The notes: a model not told the origin generated them from the sequence alone. A DNA stretch of 64,000 nt from Pseudomonas sp. KK4 (GCF_001984065.1 NZ_LYVP01000026.1:1-64000); one strand, 5' to 3'. Counted from the first letter of the stretch, positions 1 through 8,635 are shown. A program made the numbers and translations.

Positions 1-20
1 ATCACTGGCGCCTGACACTC

Positions 21-185
21 CGCCTTCGCGAGCAAGCCCGCTCCCACAGGGGTGATGTGTCGGCCACAAATATGGGTGGCTATCCGGATCAACTGTGGGA
101 GCTGGCTTGCCAGCGAAGAGGCCGGCACATTCAACATCAATGTCGCCAGACACACCGCCATCGCGAGCAAGCTTCGCTCCTACGG
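21..185. repeat. REP cluster (three copies)
   Basis: Three palindromic REP units lie at about 21-50, 91-118 and 159-185, in alternating orientation, within the 322-base gene-free left end. The first is a canonical TTCGCGAGCAAGCCCGCTCCCACAGG unit split here as TTCGCGAGCAAGC / CCGCTCCCACAGG. The third is a slightly degenerate relative. No gene is seen before the coding start at 323. Confidence 0.85.
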
Positions 186-322
186 GATTTCCCCCCGCCA
201 CCCGCCTCGGGTGGCGTTCGGCCTGGCGCCCCGCCCTATCGTAACCCTCAGTCATCAGGCGCACCTTGCGCCTTGCATCAGCGTCCGGCGCCAGCCGGGC
301 CGTGATCATTGAGGAGTCTTGC

Positions 323-1462
323 GTGCATATCGCCCGAACCGTTTTTCGCGACGACCATGAGATGTTCCGCACCACCGTGCGGCGTTTTTTCGAGCGTGAA
401 TGCCTGCCGCGCCAGGCCGAGTGGGACAAGGCCGGCCAAGTCGACCGGGAAACCTGGCTCAAGGCCGGTCGCGAAGGGTTGCTCGGTATCACCCTGCCCA
501 CCGAATACGGTGGCGGCGGCGGTGATTTCGGCCACAGCGCCGTGTTCAACGAAGAGTTCGCCAGGGCCGGCGTGAGCGGCGCCTACTTCAGCATGCACTC
601 GGACGTCATCGCCCCCTACATCAACCGCTGCGGCAACGAAGAACAGAAACAGCGCTGGCTGCCCGGCATCTGCTCCGGCGAAACCATCCTCGCCATCGCC
701 ATGACCGAACCCGGCACCGGCAGCGACCTCAAGGCCGTGCGCACCACCGCCATACGCGATGGCAACGAGTACGTGATCAACGGCAGCAAGACTTTCATCA
801 GCAACGGCCTGACCGCCGACCTGGTGATCGTCGTGTGCAAGACCGATCCCGCCGCCGGCGCCAAGGGCATCAGCCTGATCGCCGTCGAAGCCAGCCGCGC
901 CGGTTTCAAGCGTGGCAACAAACTGGAGAAAGTCGGCCAGGCCGCCGCCGACACCGCCGAGCTGTTCTTCGACAACGTCCGCGTGCCGGTGGCCAACCGC
1001 CTCGGCGAAGAAGGCCTGGGCTTCACCTACCTGATGGGCGAACTGCCCCAGGAACGCTTCTCCATCGCCATTTCCGCCGCCGCCAAGCTCGAGCGCCTGC
1101 TGGAGCAGACCACCGAATACGTCAAGGACCGCAAGGCCTTCAACCAGACCGTGTGGGACTTCCAGAACAGCAAATTCAAGCTCGCCGACATCAAGGCCCA
1201 GGCCACCGCCATGCGGGTGATGGTCGACCACTACCTGGGCGAACACATGCGTCGGCGCCTGACCCTTGAAGAAGCGGCGATCGCCAAGCTCTACACCACC
1301 GAAACCCTGTGGAAATGCATCGACGACATGGTCCAGTTGCACGGCGGCTACGGCTACATGATGGAGTACCCGATCGCCCGCGCCTTCGTCGATTGCCGCG
1401 TCAACCGCATCTACGGCGGCACCAGTGAAGTCATGCGCGAACTGATCGCGCGCAAGCTCTGA
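323..1462 (+). CDS. Acyl-CoA dehydrogenase
   Basis: FAD flavoprotein of 379 residues, expected to oxidise an acyl-CoA to the 2,3-enoyl-CoA and pass electrons to ETF. The flavin/substrate motif AMTEPGTGSDL and the C-terminal GGYGYMMEYP...RIYGGTSEVM region are plain family hallmarks. The usual MCAD-type catalytic Glu of the YEGT motif is Gly here (YGGT). A Glu in LPQERF (about residue 244) sits where isovaleryl- and long-chain acyl-CoA dehydrogenases keep their base, so that subtype is likely. The GTG start at 323 is chosen over the ATG at 266 because GAGGAG lies just upstream at 311-316 and the extra N-terminal residues do not look like the family. It opens an operon with thiolase, MaoC and SDR genes. 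The substrate is unknown. Confidence 0.9.
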   Translation: MHIARTVFRDDHEMFRTTVRRFFERECLPRQAEWDKAGQVDRETWLKAGREGLLGITLPTEYGGGGGDFGHSAVFNEEFARAGVSGAYFSMHSDVIAPYINRCGNEEQKQRWLPGICSGETILAIAMTEPGTGSDLKAVRTTAIRDGNEYVINGSKTFISNGLTADLVIVVCKTDPAAGAKGISLIAVEASRAGFKRGNKLEKVGQAAADTAELFFDNVRVPVANRLGEEGLGFTYLMGELPQERFSIAISAAAKLERLLEQTTEYVKDRKAFNQTVWDFQNSKFKLADIKAQATAMRVMVDHYLGEHMRRRLTLEEAAIAKLYTTETLWKCIDDMVQLHGGYGYMMEYPIARAFVDCRVNRIYGGTSEVMRELIARKL

Positions 1463-1490
1463 ACCCTCAAAAACAACAAGGAAAATCACG

Positions 1491-2675
1491 ATGAGCGCAA
1501 AAGTGTTCGTGGCTGGCGTCGGCATGATCCAGTTCAAGAAACCGGGGACCAACGAGCCCTACGACGTCATGGGCGAACAGGCGATCCGCCAGGCCCTGGC
1601 CGATTCGGGCCTGGACTTCAACGACATCCAGCAGGCCTACGCCGGCTACGTCTACGGCGATTCCACCTGCGGCCAGAAGGCCCTGTACCGCGTGGGCATG
1701 ACCGGCATCCCGCTGATCAACGTCAACAACAACTGCGCGACCGGTTCCAGTGCCCTGTTCCTGGCCCGTCAGGCCGTGGCCAGCGGCGCCGTGGAATGCG
1801 CCCTGGCGTTCGGTTTCGAGCACATGAACCCCGGCGCCCTGAAATCCGCCTGGACCGACCGCGCACCGGCCACCGAGCGCGCCCTGTTGCTGGCCAACGA
1901 ACTGATCGGCATGCCGGAACTGCCCAACGCGATCCGCCAGTTCGGCGGTGCCGGTCACGCCCACATGCAGAAGTACGGCACCCGACTGGACACCTTCGCC
2001 AAGATCCGCGCCAAGGCCAGCCGCCACGCTGCCAACAACCCACTGGCGGTGTTCCGCAACGTGGTCAGCACCGAGGAAGTCATGGCCGCGCCGATGCTCT
2101 GGGAAGGCGTGATGACCCGCCTGATGGCCTGCCCGCCGACCTGTGGCGCTGCCGCGGCAATCGTGGTCTCTGAAGCCTTCGCCAAAAAACACGGCCTGCG
2201 CACCGACGTGCTGATGGCCGGCCAGGCCCTGACCACCGACCTGCCGAGCACCTACGACGCCATGGACATGATCCGCGTGGTCGGTTTCGACATGACCCGC
2301 ATGGCCGCCGACATCGCCTACAACCAGGCCGGCATCGGCCCGCAAGACGTCGACGTGATCGAGTTGCATGACTGCTTTGCGCAGAACGAGCTGCTGACCT
2401 ACGAAGGCCTGGGCCTGTGCGCCGAAGGGGCTGGCGAGCAACTGGTCAACGACGGCGACAACACCTACGGCGGCAAGTGGGTAACCAATCCGTCCGGCGG
2501 CCTGCTCTCCAAGGGCCATCCGCTGGGCGCCACCGGCCTGGCCCAGTGCTTTGAGCTGACCCACCAGCTGCGCGGCACCGCCGAGCAGCGCCAGGTACAG
2601 AACGCACGCATCGCCGTGCAGCACAACCTCGGCCTGGGCGGCGCCTGCGTGGTGACCGTGTACCAGAAAAACTGA
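1491..2675 (+). CDS. SCP2-type thiolase / lipid-transfer protein
   Basis: Thiolase-superfamily protein of 394 residues of the sterol-carrier-protein-x (nonspecific lipid-transfer protein) branch. It shows the nucleophile loop NNNCATGSS with Cys82, HDCFAQNE, and GHPLGATG with His343. The last canonical thiolase Cys motif is replaced by a GLGGAC segment, as in the SCP2 branch. The expected reaction is thiolytic, or in some relatives retro-aldol, cleavage of a CoA thioester. Many bacterial members work with a DUF35 partner, which is not encoded in this window. AAGGAAA precedes the start (1480-1486). It sits 28 bases after the dehydrogenase gene and is probably co-transcribed with it. Confidence 0.88.
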   Translation: MSAKVFVAGVGMIQFKKPGTNEPYDVMGEQAIRQALADSGLDFNDIQQAYAGYVYGDSTCGQKALYRVGMTGIPLINVNNNCATGSSALFLARQAVASGAVECALAFGFEHMNPGALKSAWTDRAPATERALLLANELIGMPELPNAIRQFGGAGHAHMQKYGTRLDTFAKIRAKASRHAANNPLAVFRNVVSTEEVMAAPMLWEGVMTRLMACPPTCGAAAAIVVSEAFAKKHGLRTDVLMAGQALTTDLPSTYDAMDMIRVVGFDMTRMAADIAYNQAGIGPQDVDVIELHDCFAQNELLTYEGLGLCAEGAGEQLVNDGDNTYGGKWVTNPSGGLLSKGHPLGATGLAQCFELTHQLRGTAEQRQVQNARIAVQHNLGLGGACVVTVYQKN

Positions 2676-2703
2676 CGCGCCCGTTCAGCACAGGAGCCAT
2701 TTG

Positions 2704-3141
2704 ATGATCGACAAGAAACACATCGGCCGACAATTGCCGACGTTCCTCGCCACCGCCGAAGCCGGGCAACTGCGCTTCTTCGCCAAGGCCACCGGGGAAA
2801 CCAACCCGATCTATTTCGACGAACAGGCCGCCCGCGACGCCGGCTATCCCAATCTGCCGCTGCCGCCGACCTTCCTGTTCTCGCTGGAATTCCAGATCCC
2901 GTCCAACGCCTGGCGCGACGAACTGGGAATCGTCACCGCGCGCATCCTCCACGGTGAAGAGTCGTTCCGTTATCACCGCATGGCGTATGCCGGCGACACC
3001 CTGCGCTTCGACGTGAAAATCGCCGACATCTACGACAAGAAAGGCGGCGCCCTGGAGTTCGTGGTACGCGAAACCCGAGTGACCAATCAGCACGGTGAGC
3101 ACGTCGCGGACTTGCGCAGCGTGCTCGTGCAACGCAACTGA
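2704..3141 (+). CDS. MaoC-like dehydratase, N-terminal type (FAS1-like)
   Basis: A 145-residue single hot-dog-fold protein matching the N-terminal half of two-domain MaoC hydratases (GQLRFFAKATGETNPIYFDEQAARDAGY; LPLPPTFLF). Such halves usually lack the catalytic Asp/His pair and form a heterodimer with a catalytic MaoC protein, presumably the next gene. The ATG at 2704 follows AGGAGCC (2692-2698). An in-frame TTG at 2701 is less likely. Its role is inferred to be the structural or substrate-binding subunit of an enoyl-CoA hydratase in this CoA-ester pathway. Confidence 0.85.
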   Translation: MIDKKHIGRQLPTFLATAEAGQLRFFAKATGETNPIYFDEQAARDAGYPNLPLPPTFLFSLEFQIPSNAWRDELGIVTARILHGEESFRYHRMAYAGDTLRFDVKIADIYDKKGGALEFVVRETRVTNQHGEHVADLRSVLVQRN

Positions 3142-3155
3142 GGCGCAGAACACAG

Positions 3156-3572
3156 ATGAACGCGATTAGCCTGGAAAAAATCAACGTCGGCGACAGCCTG
3201 CCGCCCCTGGCCCTGGCGCCGATCAACCGCACCACCCTGGCGCTGTTCGCCGGTGCGTCGGGGGATCACAACGCCATCCACATCGACACCGATTACGCCC
3301 GCCGCGCCGGCATGCCCGACGTGTTCGCCCACGGCATGCTGTCAATGGCCTACCTCGGTCGCCTGCTGACCCAATGGGTCGATCAGCGTCAGTTGCGCGA
3401 ATTCGGCGTGCGCTTTCTCGGCATCACCCACCTGGGCCACCAGATCACCTGCACCAGCACGGTCGTCGATCGCTTTGAGGTTGAGGGCGAACAACGGATC
3501 AAGGTCGAAGTGCGCACCACCAATCAATATGGCGAAACCAAGATCGTTGGTGACGCCGTGATCGCTCTCTGA
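3156..3572 (+). CDS. MaoC-family enoyl-CoA hydratase, catalytic subunit
   Basis: A 138-residue hot-dog protein with the hydratase-2 motif in GASGDHNAIHID, which supplies the catalytic Asp and His, followed by PDVFAHGMLSMAYLGR, typical of (R)-specific enoyl-CoA hydratases. It starts 14 bases after the preceding non-catalytic MaoC-like gene. The pair therefore resembles split heterodimeric hydratases of the ChsH1/ChsH2 kind known from steroid side-chain degradation. The fold and reaction class are secure; the substrate is not. Confidence 0.87.
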   Translation: MNAISLEKINVGDSLPPLALAPINRTTLALFAGASGDHNAIHIDTDYARRAGMPDVFAHGMLSMAYLGRLLTQWVDQRQLREFGVRFLGITHLGHQITCTSTVVDRFEVEGEQRIKVEVRTTNQYGETKIVGDAVIAL

Positions 3573-3602
3573 ATAAAACCGACAATTGAGGAGCAACATC
3601 CC

Positions 3603-4427
3603 ATGGCAAAACTCGAAGGCAAAGTCGCACTGGTCACCGGTTCCGGTCGTGGCATCGGCCAGCAGATCGCCCTGAAACTGGCGAGCGAAGGCGCGCGTAT
3701 CGTGATCAACGACCTGGACGCCGATCCGGCCCACGAGACCGCTGAAATGATCCGCAAGCTGGGTGGCGAAGCCGCTGTCTGCCACGGCAACGTCAGCGCC
3801 CCGGACTTCGGTGACCGCTACGTCAAGACTGCAATGGACAACTTCGGCGCCATCGACATCATCGTCAATAACGCCGGCTATACCTGGGACGACGTGATCC
3901 AGAAGATGACGGACGAACAGTGGTACGCGATCCTCGACTGCCACATGACCGCGCCGTTCCGCATCCTGCGTGCCGCCTACCCGATCATCAAGGCCCAGGC
4001 CCAGGCCGATGCGGCGGCCGAGCGCGAAGTGTTCCGCAAAGTGGTGAACATCTCGTCGGTGTCGGCGCTCAGAGGCAACGCCGGGCAGATGAACTACTCC
4101 TCGGCCAAGGCCGGCGTGCTCGGCATGACCCGGGCACTGGCGCGTGAATGGGGCCGTTTCAAAGTCAACGTCAACGCCGTGGCGTTCGGTTTCATCGAAA
4201 CCCGCATGACCAGCGCCGACGCCCACGCCGGTGCGACTGTGAGCATCGAAGGCCGTGACATTCGTGTCGGCATCAGCCCGGAGGCGGCCAGGTCGTTCAG
4301 CCAACGCAACCCATTGGGTCGCCCTGGCACCGTGAAAGAGGCAGCCGACGCCGTGTACCTGTTCTGCTCGCCGGAGTCGAACTACATCACCGCGCAAACC
4401 ATCGCTGTGGCCGGCGATCTGCAATAA
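3603..4427 (+). CDS. SDR-family 3-hydroxyacyl-CoA dehydrogenase / FabG-like reductase
   Basis: Classical short-chain dehydrogenase of 274 residues with the cofactor motif TGSGRGIG (12-19), NNAG (89-92) and the catalytic Ser152-Tyr165-Lys169 set (YSSAK). It carries a 20-residue insertion before the catalytic Ser. It likely oxidises the hydroxyacyl-CoA made by the MaoC pair, giving the ketoacyl-CoA substrate of the thiolase. AGGAGCA at 3590-3596 is its ribosome site. It is the last enzyme of the 323-4427 operon. Confidence 0.88.
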   Translation: MAKLEGKVALVTGSGRGIGQQIALKLASEGARIVINDLDADPAHETAEMIRKLGGEAAVCHGNVSAPDFGDRYVKTAMDNFGAIDIIVNNAGYTWDDVIQKMTDEQWYAILDCHMTAPFRILRAAYPIIKAQAQADAAAEREVFRKVVNISSVSALRGNAGQMNYSSAKAGVLGMTRALAREWGRFKVNVNAVAFGFIETRMTSADAHAGATVSIEGRDIRVGISPEAARSFSQRNPLGRPGTVKEAADAVYLFCSPESNYITAQTIAVAGDLQ

Positions 4428-4445
4428 CCGTCACTGCAACTGTCC

Positions 4446-4550
4446 CTGTAGGAGCGAGCACGCTCGCGATGGACGTCAACGAAAACGCGGGAAGCCTGGC
4501 ACTCTGCGGTGTCGCGGATATTTTCGCGAGCATGCTCGCTCCTACAGGAC
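4446..4550. repeat. REPIN: inverted pair of REP elements
   Basis: Two inverted REP units (TGTAGGAGCGAGCACGCTCGCGA at 4446-4470 and its mirror at about 4523-4549) flank a loop starting GTCAACGAAAACGCGGG. The same loop start recurs in other pairs in the window (43650, 38061, 29410). It separates the catabolic operon from its presumed regulator. Confidence 0.85.
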
Positions 4551-4580
4551 CGCAGTAAAGCAGGAACGCAGGACCCCACC

Positions 4581-5225
4581 ATGAACATGACTGAAAGCAA
4601 CATCCGCCTGGCCGCCATCAAACTGATCTCGCGAAACGGCTACGGGTCCATGAGCCTGCGCCAACTCGCCAGCGAAGCCGGCATCAACGCCTCGACGCTT
4701 TACCTCTACTACAAGGGCAAGAACGAACTGTTGCTGGAACTGATCCTGGAATATTTCCAGGGGCTGTCCCGGGAATGGAAACGCCGCCGCCCCAGAAGCG
4801 CCAGCGCCGATGTCAGGCTGCGCGCCTTCATCAACTGCCACATGCGTTATCACCTGGAACACCAGGATGAAGCCATGCTGGGCAATCTTGAATTTCGAAG
4901 CCTCGACGAAGAGGACATGGCGCAGGTCCGCCACACCCGGCGCCTGTACCTCAATGCACTGCAAGAGCTGCTGGAACAAGGGGTCAAGGAAGGTTCGCTC
5001 AGTTGCGCCGAACCGAAGCTGATGGCTCGCACCCTGTTCAACATGCTCACCCACGCTTGCGTCTGGTACCGGGCGGACGGCCGGCGCAGCATCGATGACG
5101 TGATCGGTCACTACTCGGAACTGGTCATGAAAATGCTCGGCGCCACGCCCGTCCCGTCGCCCCGGGTATCGACCGCGCGCCCGCTGATTACCCGTCGTTG
5201 CGCGATGACGGAGGTGCGCCCGTGA
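4581..5225 (+). CDS. TetR-family transcriptional regulator
   Basis: A 214-residue regulator with an N-terminal TetR helix-turn-helix (MSLRQLASEAGINASTLYLYY, about residues 23-43) and a divergent ligand-binding half. The ATG at 4581 is chosen because the longer reading begins inside the REP pair. It probably controls the upstream CoA-ester operon, with an acyl-CoA as the plausible ligand. Its stop overlaps the start of the next gene (GTGA), implying translational coupling. Confidence 0.88.
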   Translation: MNMTESNIRLAAIKLISRNGYGSMSLRQLASEAGINASTLYLYYKGKNELLLELILEYFQGLSREWKRRRPRSASADVRLRAFINCHMRYHLEHQDEAMLGNLEFRSLDEEDMAQVRHTRRLYLNALQELLEQGVKEGSLSCAEPKLMARTLFNMLTHACVWYRADGRRSIDDVIGHYSELVMKMLGATPVPSPRVSTARPLITRRCAMTEVRP

Positions 5226-5854
5226 CCGACCTCATGCAACCGTTTTGCATGGCCGGCAAGACCGTGCTGGTGGCCGATGCCGGCACCCGCCTGGGCGCGC
5301 ATTTTGCCCGTCTGATCAGCCGTGCAGGCGCTCGCGTGGCGCTGGGCGGGCAACAGCCTGCGCACCTCGAACATCTGGCGGCGGACCTGCGCTGGGAAGG
5401 CGGCGAAGTGTTGGTCGTCGCCCTCGACAGCGCCCGTCGCCCGAGCATCGAGGCGGCCCTTGACGCTGTGCAGGCGCGTTTCGGCAGCGTCGACGTGTTG
5501 ATCAACAACAGCGCCGAACACGAACACATTGCCTTGAACAATCATCTGGTGCACTGCACCAGCCTGCACATGATCAAGGCCGAGCGCGGCGGCAGCATCG
5601 TCAACATCGATCCGCCACCGCGCCCTATCGCCGAGCCCAACCCGTGCCTGCGCCCCAACAGCAGCCTGATCCGCATGAGTCGCGCCATGGCCCAGTCGCT
5701 GACACCCCACCGCATCCGCGTCAACGTCATCGCCCCCGGCCGGGCCAGGGACGCCGAACTGCAGGAGCTCAACGGCCCCCTGCTGCTCCTGGCCAGCGCC
5801 GCCGGCGCCAGCGTGACCGGCGCCGTGTTGCACATCGATCGCGGCCCCCTGTAG
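5222..5854 (+). CDS. Degenerate SDR-fold protein, catalytic residues lost
   Basis: A 210-residue Rossmann protein of the SDR family. The glycine motif is altered (ADAGTRLG), NNAG has become NNSA, and the active-site Tyr and Lys align with Cys and Asn (CLRPN before SLIRMSRAMA). The central part is also about 20 residues shorter than in SDR enzymes. Enzymatic activity of the usual kind is therefore unlikely. A scaffold, regulatory or decaying copy are all possible. Its GTG start overlaps the TetR stop. Its stop TAG (5852-5854) is supplied by the first bases of a REP element. Confidence 0.75.
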   Translation: MTDLMQPFCMAGKTVLVADAGTRLGAHFARLISRAGARVALGGQQPAHLEHLAADLRWEGGEVLVVALDSARRPSIEAALDAVQARFGSVDVLINNSAEHEHIALNNHLVHCTSLHMIKAERGGSIVNIDPPPRPIAEPNPCLRPNSSLIRMSRAMAQSLTPHRIRVNVIAPGRARDAELQELNGPLLLLASAAGASVTGAVLHIDRGPL

Positions 5855-5939
5855 GAGCGAGCTCGCTCGCGATAGCTGAGGGTCAGTCAACACATCATTG
5901 ACTGACCCATCGCTTTCGCGAGCAAGCCCGCTCCCACAT
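5849..5939. repeat. REP pair
   Basis: A TGTAGGAGCGAGCTCGCTCGCGA unit at 5849-5873 and an inverted CGCGAGCAAGCCCGCTCCCAC unit at 5916-5938. The first supplies the stop codon of the degenerate SDR gene. Confidence 0.85.
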
Positions 5940-6059
5940 GTGATCGGCATCGATCCGCACCACCTCACTACCCGACACGGGTGGTGCCAGCCAACCGACC
6001 AGCCTTGAACATGGCCGGTGGTCGCGGACCGCGACGCCCGACAACAAGGAGCCAGTCAG

Positions 6060-7646
6060 ATGACTCGCATAATCAAGTGGCTGCCGAAACTCGCCCTGCT
6101 GGCGACGACGGTCATGGCAATTTCGACAACGGCCGGGGCTGCCGAAAAACCCAACATCCTGGTGATCTTCGGCGACGACATCGGCCAGACCAACATCAGC
6201 GCCTATTCCATGGGCGTGGTCGGCTACAAGACGCCCAACATCGATCGCATCGCCCATGAAGGCATGCTGTTCACCGACTATTACGCGGAGAACAGCTGCA
6301 CCGCCGGGCGCTCGTCGTTCATCACCGGTCAGTCGCCACTGCGCACCGGCCTGACCAAGGTCGGGGTTCCCGGGGCGCCGATCGGTATCCAGAAACGCGA
6401 CATCACCATCGCCCAGGCCCTCAAATCCCAAGGCTACGCCACCGGACAGTTCGGCAAGAACCACTTGGGCGACAAGGACGAATTCCTGCCGACCAACCAC
6501 GGGTTCGACGAGTTCTTCGGCAACCTCTACCACCTCAACGCCGAGGAGGAACCCGAGCGCCCTTACTGGCCCAAGGATGACCCGGACTTCGTCAAGTCCC
6601 GCACGCCCCGTGGCGTGATCCACAGCTACGCCGACGGCAAGATCGAAGACACCGGCGCGCTGACTGCCAAGCGCATGGAAACCATCGACGACGAGACCAC
6701 CGCCGCCGCCCAATCCTTCATCGAGAAGCAGGCCAAAGCGGACAAGCCGTTCTTCGTCTGGATGAACACCACGCGCATGCACCTGTTCACCCATGTGCGC
6801 GATTCGATGAAGGGCCAGAGCGGCATGCCCGGCAATGACTATGCCGACGGCATGCTCGAGCACGACGGCGATGTCGGCAAACTGCTGAAGACCCTCGACG
6901 ACCTGAAAATCACCGACAACACCATCGTCGTCTACACCACCGACAACGGCCCGAACCAGTTCTCCTGGCCGGACGCGGCGACCACGCCGTTTCGCAACGA
7001 GAAGAACTCCAACTGGGAAGGCGCCTATCGCGTACCGGCGATCATTCGCTGGCCGGGCAAGATCAAGGCCGGTGAAGTCTCCAACGAGATGTTCTCGGGC
7101 ATGGACTGGTTCCCGACGCTGCTGGCCGCCGCCGGCGACACCGAGGTCAAGGACAAACTGCTCAAGGGCTGGGCGCCGACCTCAGGCGGCACCAACTTCA
7201 AGGTGCACCTGGACGGCTACAACCAATTGCCCTACCTGACCGGGCAAAAGCCCAAAGGCGAGCGTCGCGAGTTCTACTACTTCAACGACGACGGCGTGCT
7301 GGTGTCGATGCGGTACGACAACTGGAAAGTGGTGTTCGCCGAACAGCGCGAGCCAGGCGGTTTCGCGGTCTGGAGCAGCCCGTTCGTACCGTTGCGCGTG
7401 CCGAAACTGTTCAACCTGCGCATGGACCCGTATGAACGGGCAGACACAGTCTCCGACCAGTATTACGACTGGACCGTGAAGAACTCCTACCTGCTGGCCG
7501 CCGGGGTAGCCAAGGCCGCCAGGTTCCTGCAAACCTTCATCGAATACCCACCCAGCCAGAAACCGGCGAGCTTCAGCATCGACCAGATCCGCGCCGCGGT
7601 GGACGCGAAGATCGAAGAAAAAAACAAAGCCCAGCCAAAACCCTGA
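6060..7646 (+). CDS. Periplasmic sulfatase (arylsulfatase family)
   Basis: A 528-residue alkaline-phosphatase-fold sulfatase with a signal peptide (cleavage after TTAGA, about residue 27). Metal ligands lie in FGDDIGQ (Asp39, Asp40) and the modification motif is C80-T-A-G-R84, followed by SSFITGQ. The Cys would become formylglycine. The +2 residue is Ala rather than Pro, so the usual FGE site C-x-P-x-R is not met, although CxAxR is common in this subfamily. No FGE or anSME gene is seen here. The ATG at 6060 follows AAGGAG (6046-6051) and gives a clean signal peptide. It likely releases sulfate from sulfate esters in the periplasm. The neighbouring sulfonate-type ABC importer supports a sulfur-scavenging role. 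Confidence 0.85.
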   Translation: MTRIIKWLPKLALLATTVMAISTTAGAAEKPNILVIFGDDIGQTNISAYSMGVVGYKTPNIDRIAHEGMLFTDYYAENSCTAGRSSFITGQSPLRTGLTKVGVPGAPIGIQKRDITIAQALKSQGYATGQFGKNHLGDKDEFLPTNHGFDEFFGNLYHLNAEEEPERPYWPKDDPDFVKSRTPRGVIHSYADGKIEDTGALTAKRMETIDDETTAAAQSFIEKQAKADKPFFVWMNTTRMHLFTHVRDSMKGQSGMPGNDYADGMLEHDGDVGKLLKTLDDLKITDNTIVVYTTDNGPNQFSWPDAATTPFRNEKNSNWEGAYRVPAIIRWPGKIKAGEVSNEMFSGMDWFPTLLAAAGDTEVKDKLLKGWAPTSGGTNFKVHLDGYNQLPYLTGQKPKGERREFYYFNDDGVLVSMRYDNWKVVFAEQREPGGFAVWSSPFVPLRVPKLFNLRMDPYERADTVSDQYYDWTVKNSYLLAAGVAKAARFLQTFIEYPPSQKPASFSIDQIRAAVDAKIEEKNKAQPKP

Positions 7647-7647
7647 G

Positions 7648-7850
7648 CCTGTGGGAGCGGGCTTGCTCGCGAAAAGGCCGGCACATCCAGCCTTGATGTC
7701 GACTGACACACCGCCATCGCCAGCGACACACAACCCTGTGGGAGCGGGCTTGCTCGCGAAGAGGCCGGCACATCCAGCATGGATGCCGACTGACCTACCG
7801 CCATCGCCAGCAAGCTGTGCGCCTACAGGGTCTTGGGTCGCTCGCGAATG
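7648..7850. repeat. REP units in an imperfect 87-bp tandem repeat
   Basis: Two nearly identical segments begin CCTGTGGGAGCGGGCTTGC at 7648 and 7735, an offset of 87 bases. Each runs through GGCCGGCACATCCAGC to ACCGCCATCGCCAGC. A decayed third REP relative (about 7820-7850) ends the 221-base gap after the sulfatase gene. Confidence 0.85.
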
Positions 7851-7867
7851 TTGCATTTGCGGCGTGA

Positions 7868-8635
7868 TCAGCCCTGTGTCACCCGCCGATGCAACGCCCT
7901 CGCCCCGGCATCCAGCGCATAACCCAAGGCACCGATCAGCAGCACCATCGCCATCAGTTCCGAATACGCCAGCCGATCCCGGGTATCGAGGATGAAGTAC
8001 CCCAACCCGGCGCTGACACCCAGCATTTCGCAGGGCACCAGCACGATCCACAGAATGCCGATGGACAGGCGCACGCCGGTCAGCACATGGCCGAGCACAC
8101 CGGGCAGGATCACTTTGCGCAGGGTTTCCCAACGGGTGGCGCTGAGGCTGCGACTGAGCTGCAGCCAGCGTGGGTCGAGCTGGCGCACGCCGGCGACGGT
8201 GTTGAGCAGGATCGGCCAGATCGCGGCGAAGGTCAGCAGGAAGTAGATCGGCTGGTCGCCCACCCCCATCAGCATCACCACCACCGGCATCCAGGACAGC
8301 GGCGAGATCATCCGCAGGAACTGGAACGCCGGCGTGGTCGCGGCCTCGAGGTTGCGGTAGCTGCCGATCATCAACCCCAGCGGCACGCCGATCAGCAGCG
8401 CCAACAGCAGCCCGATCAGGATGCGCTTGAGGCTGACCAGCACGTGTTCATACACCACGGGATTGCCCAGCAACTCCACCAGGCTGACCAGGGTCGCCTG
8501 CGGGGAAAACCGTGCGCCGATGCCATCGGCGCCGGCAAACCAGCGCACACCCAGCCACCAGCACAGCAGCAGGCAGGCCAGCCCCGCCACGCCCAGCACG
8601 GCATTGAACAGCGGTCGGGTAGGCGGGCTGATCAC
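7868..8635 (-). CDS. ABC transporter permease, sulfonate/taurine type
   Basis: A 255-residue inner-membrane permease of the SsuC/TauC class with about six transmembrane segments. The EAA loop reads LSRSLSATRWETLRKVILPGVLGHVLTGVR. The GTG start at 8635 overlaps the stop of the binding-protein gene (GTGA), which supports coupling. It is the last gene of the minus-strand operon 11706-7868. Confidence 0.88.
   Translation of the reverse strand: MISPPTRPLFNAVLGVAGLACLLLCWWLGVRWFAGADGIGARFSPQATLVSLVELLGNPVVYEHVLVSLKRILIGLLLALLIGVPLGLMIGSYRNLEAATTPAFQFLRMISPLSWMPVVVMLMGVGDQPIYFLLTFAAIWPILLNTVAGVRQLDPRWLQLSRSLSATRWETLRKVILPGVLGHVLTGVRLSIGILWIVLVPCEMLGVSAGLGYFILDTRDRLAYSELMAMVLLIGALGYALDAGARALHRRVTQG

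Noticed and set aside
52..312. Two short open frames at the left end
   Set aside because: They run through REP elements and lack a ribosome site; they are not credible genes.
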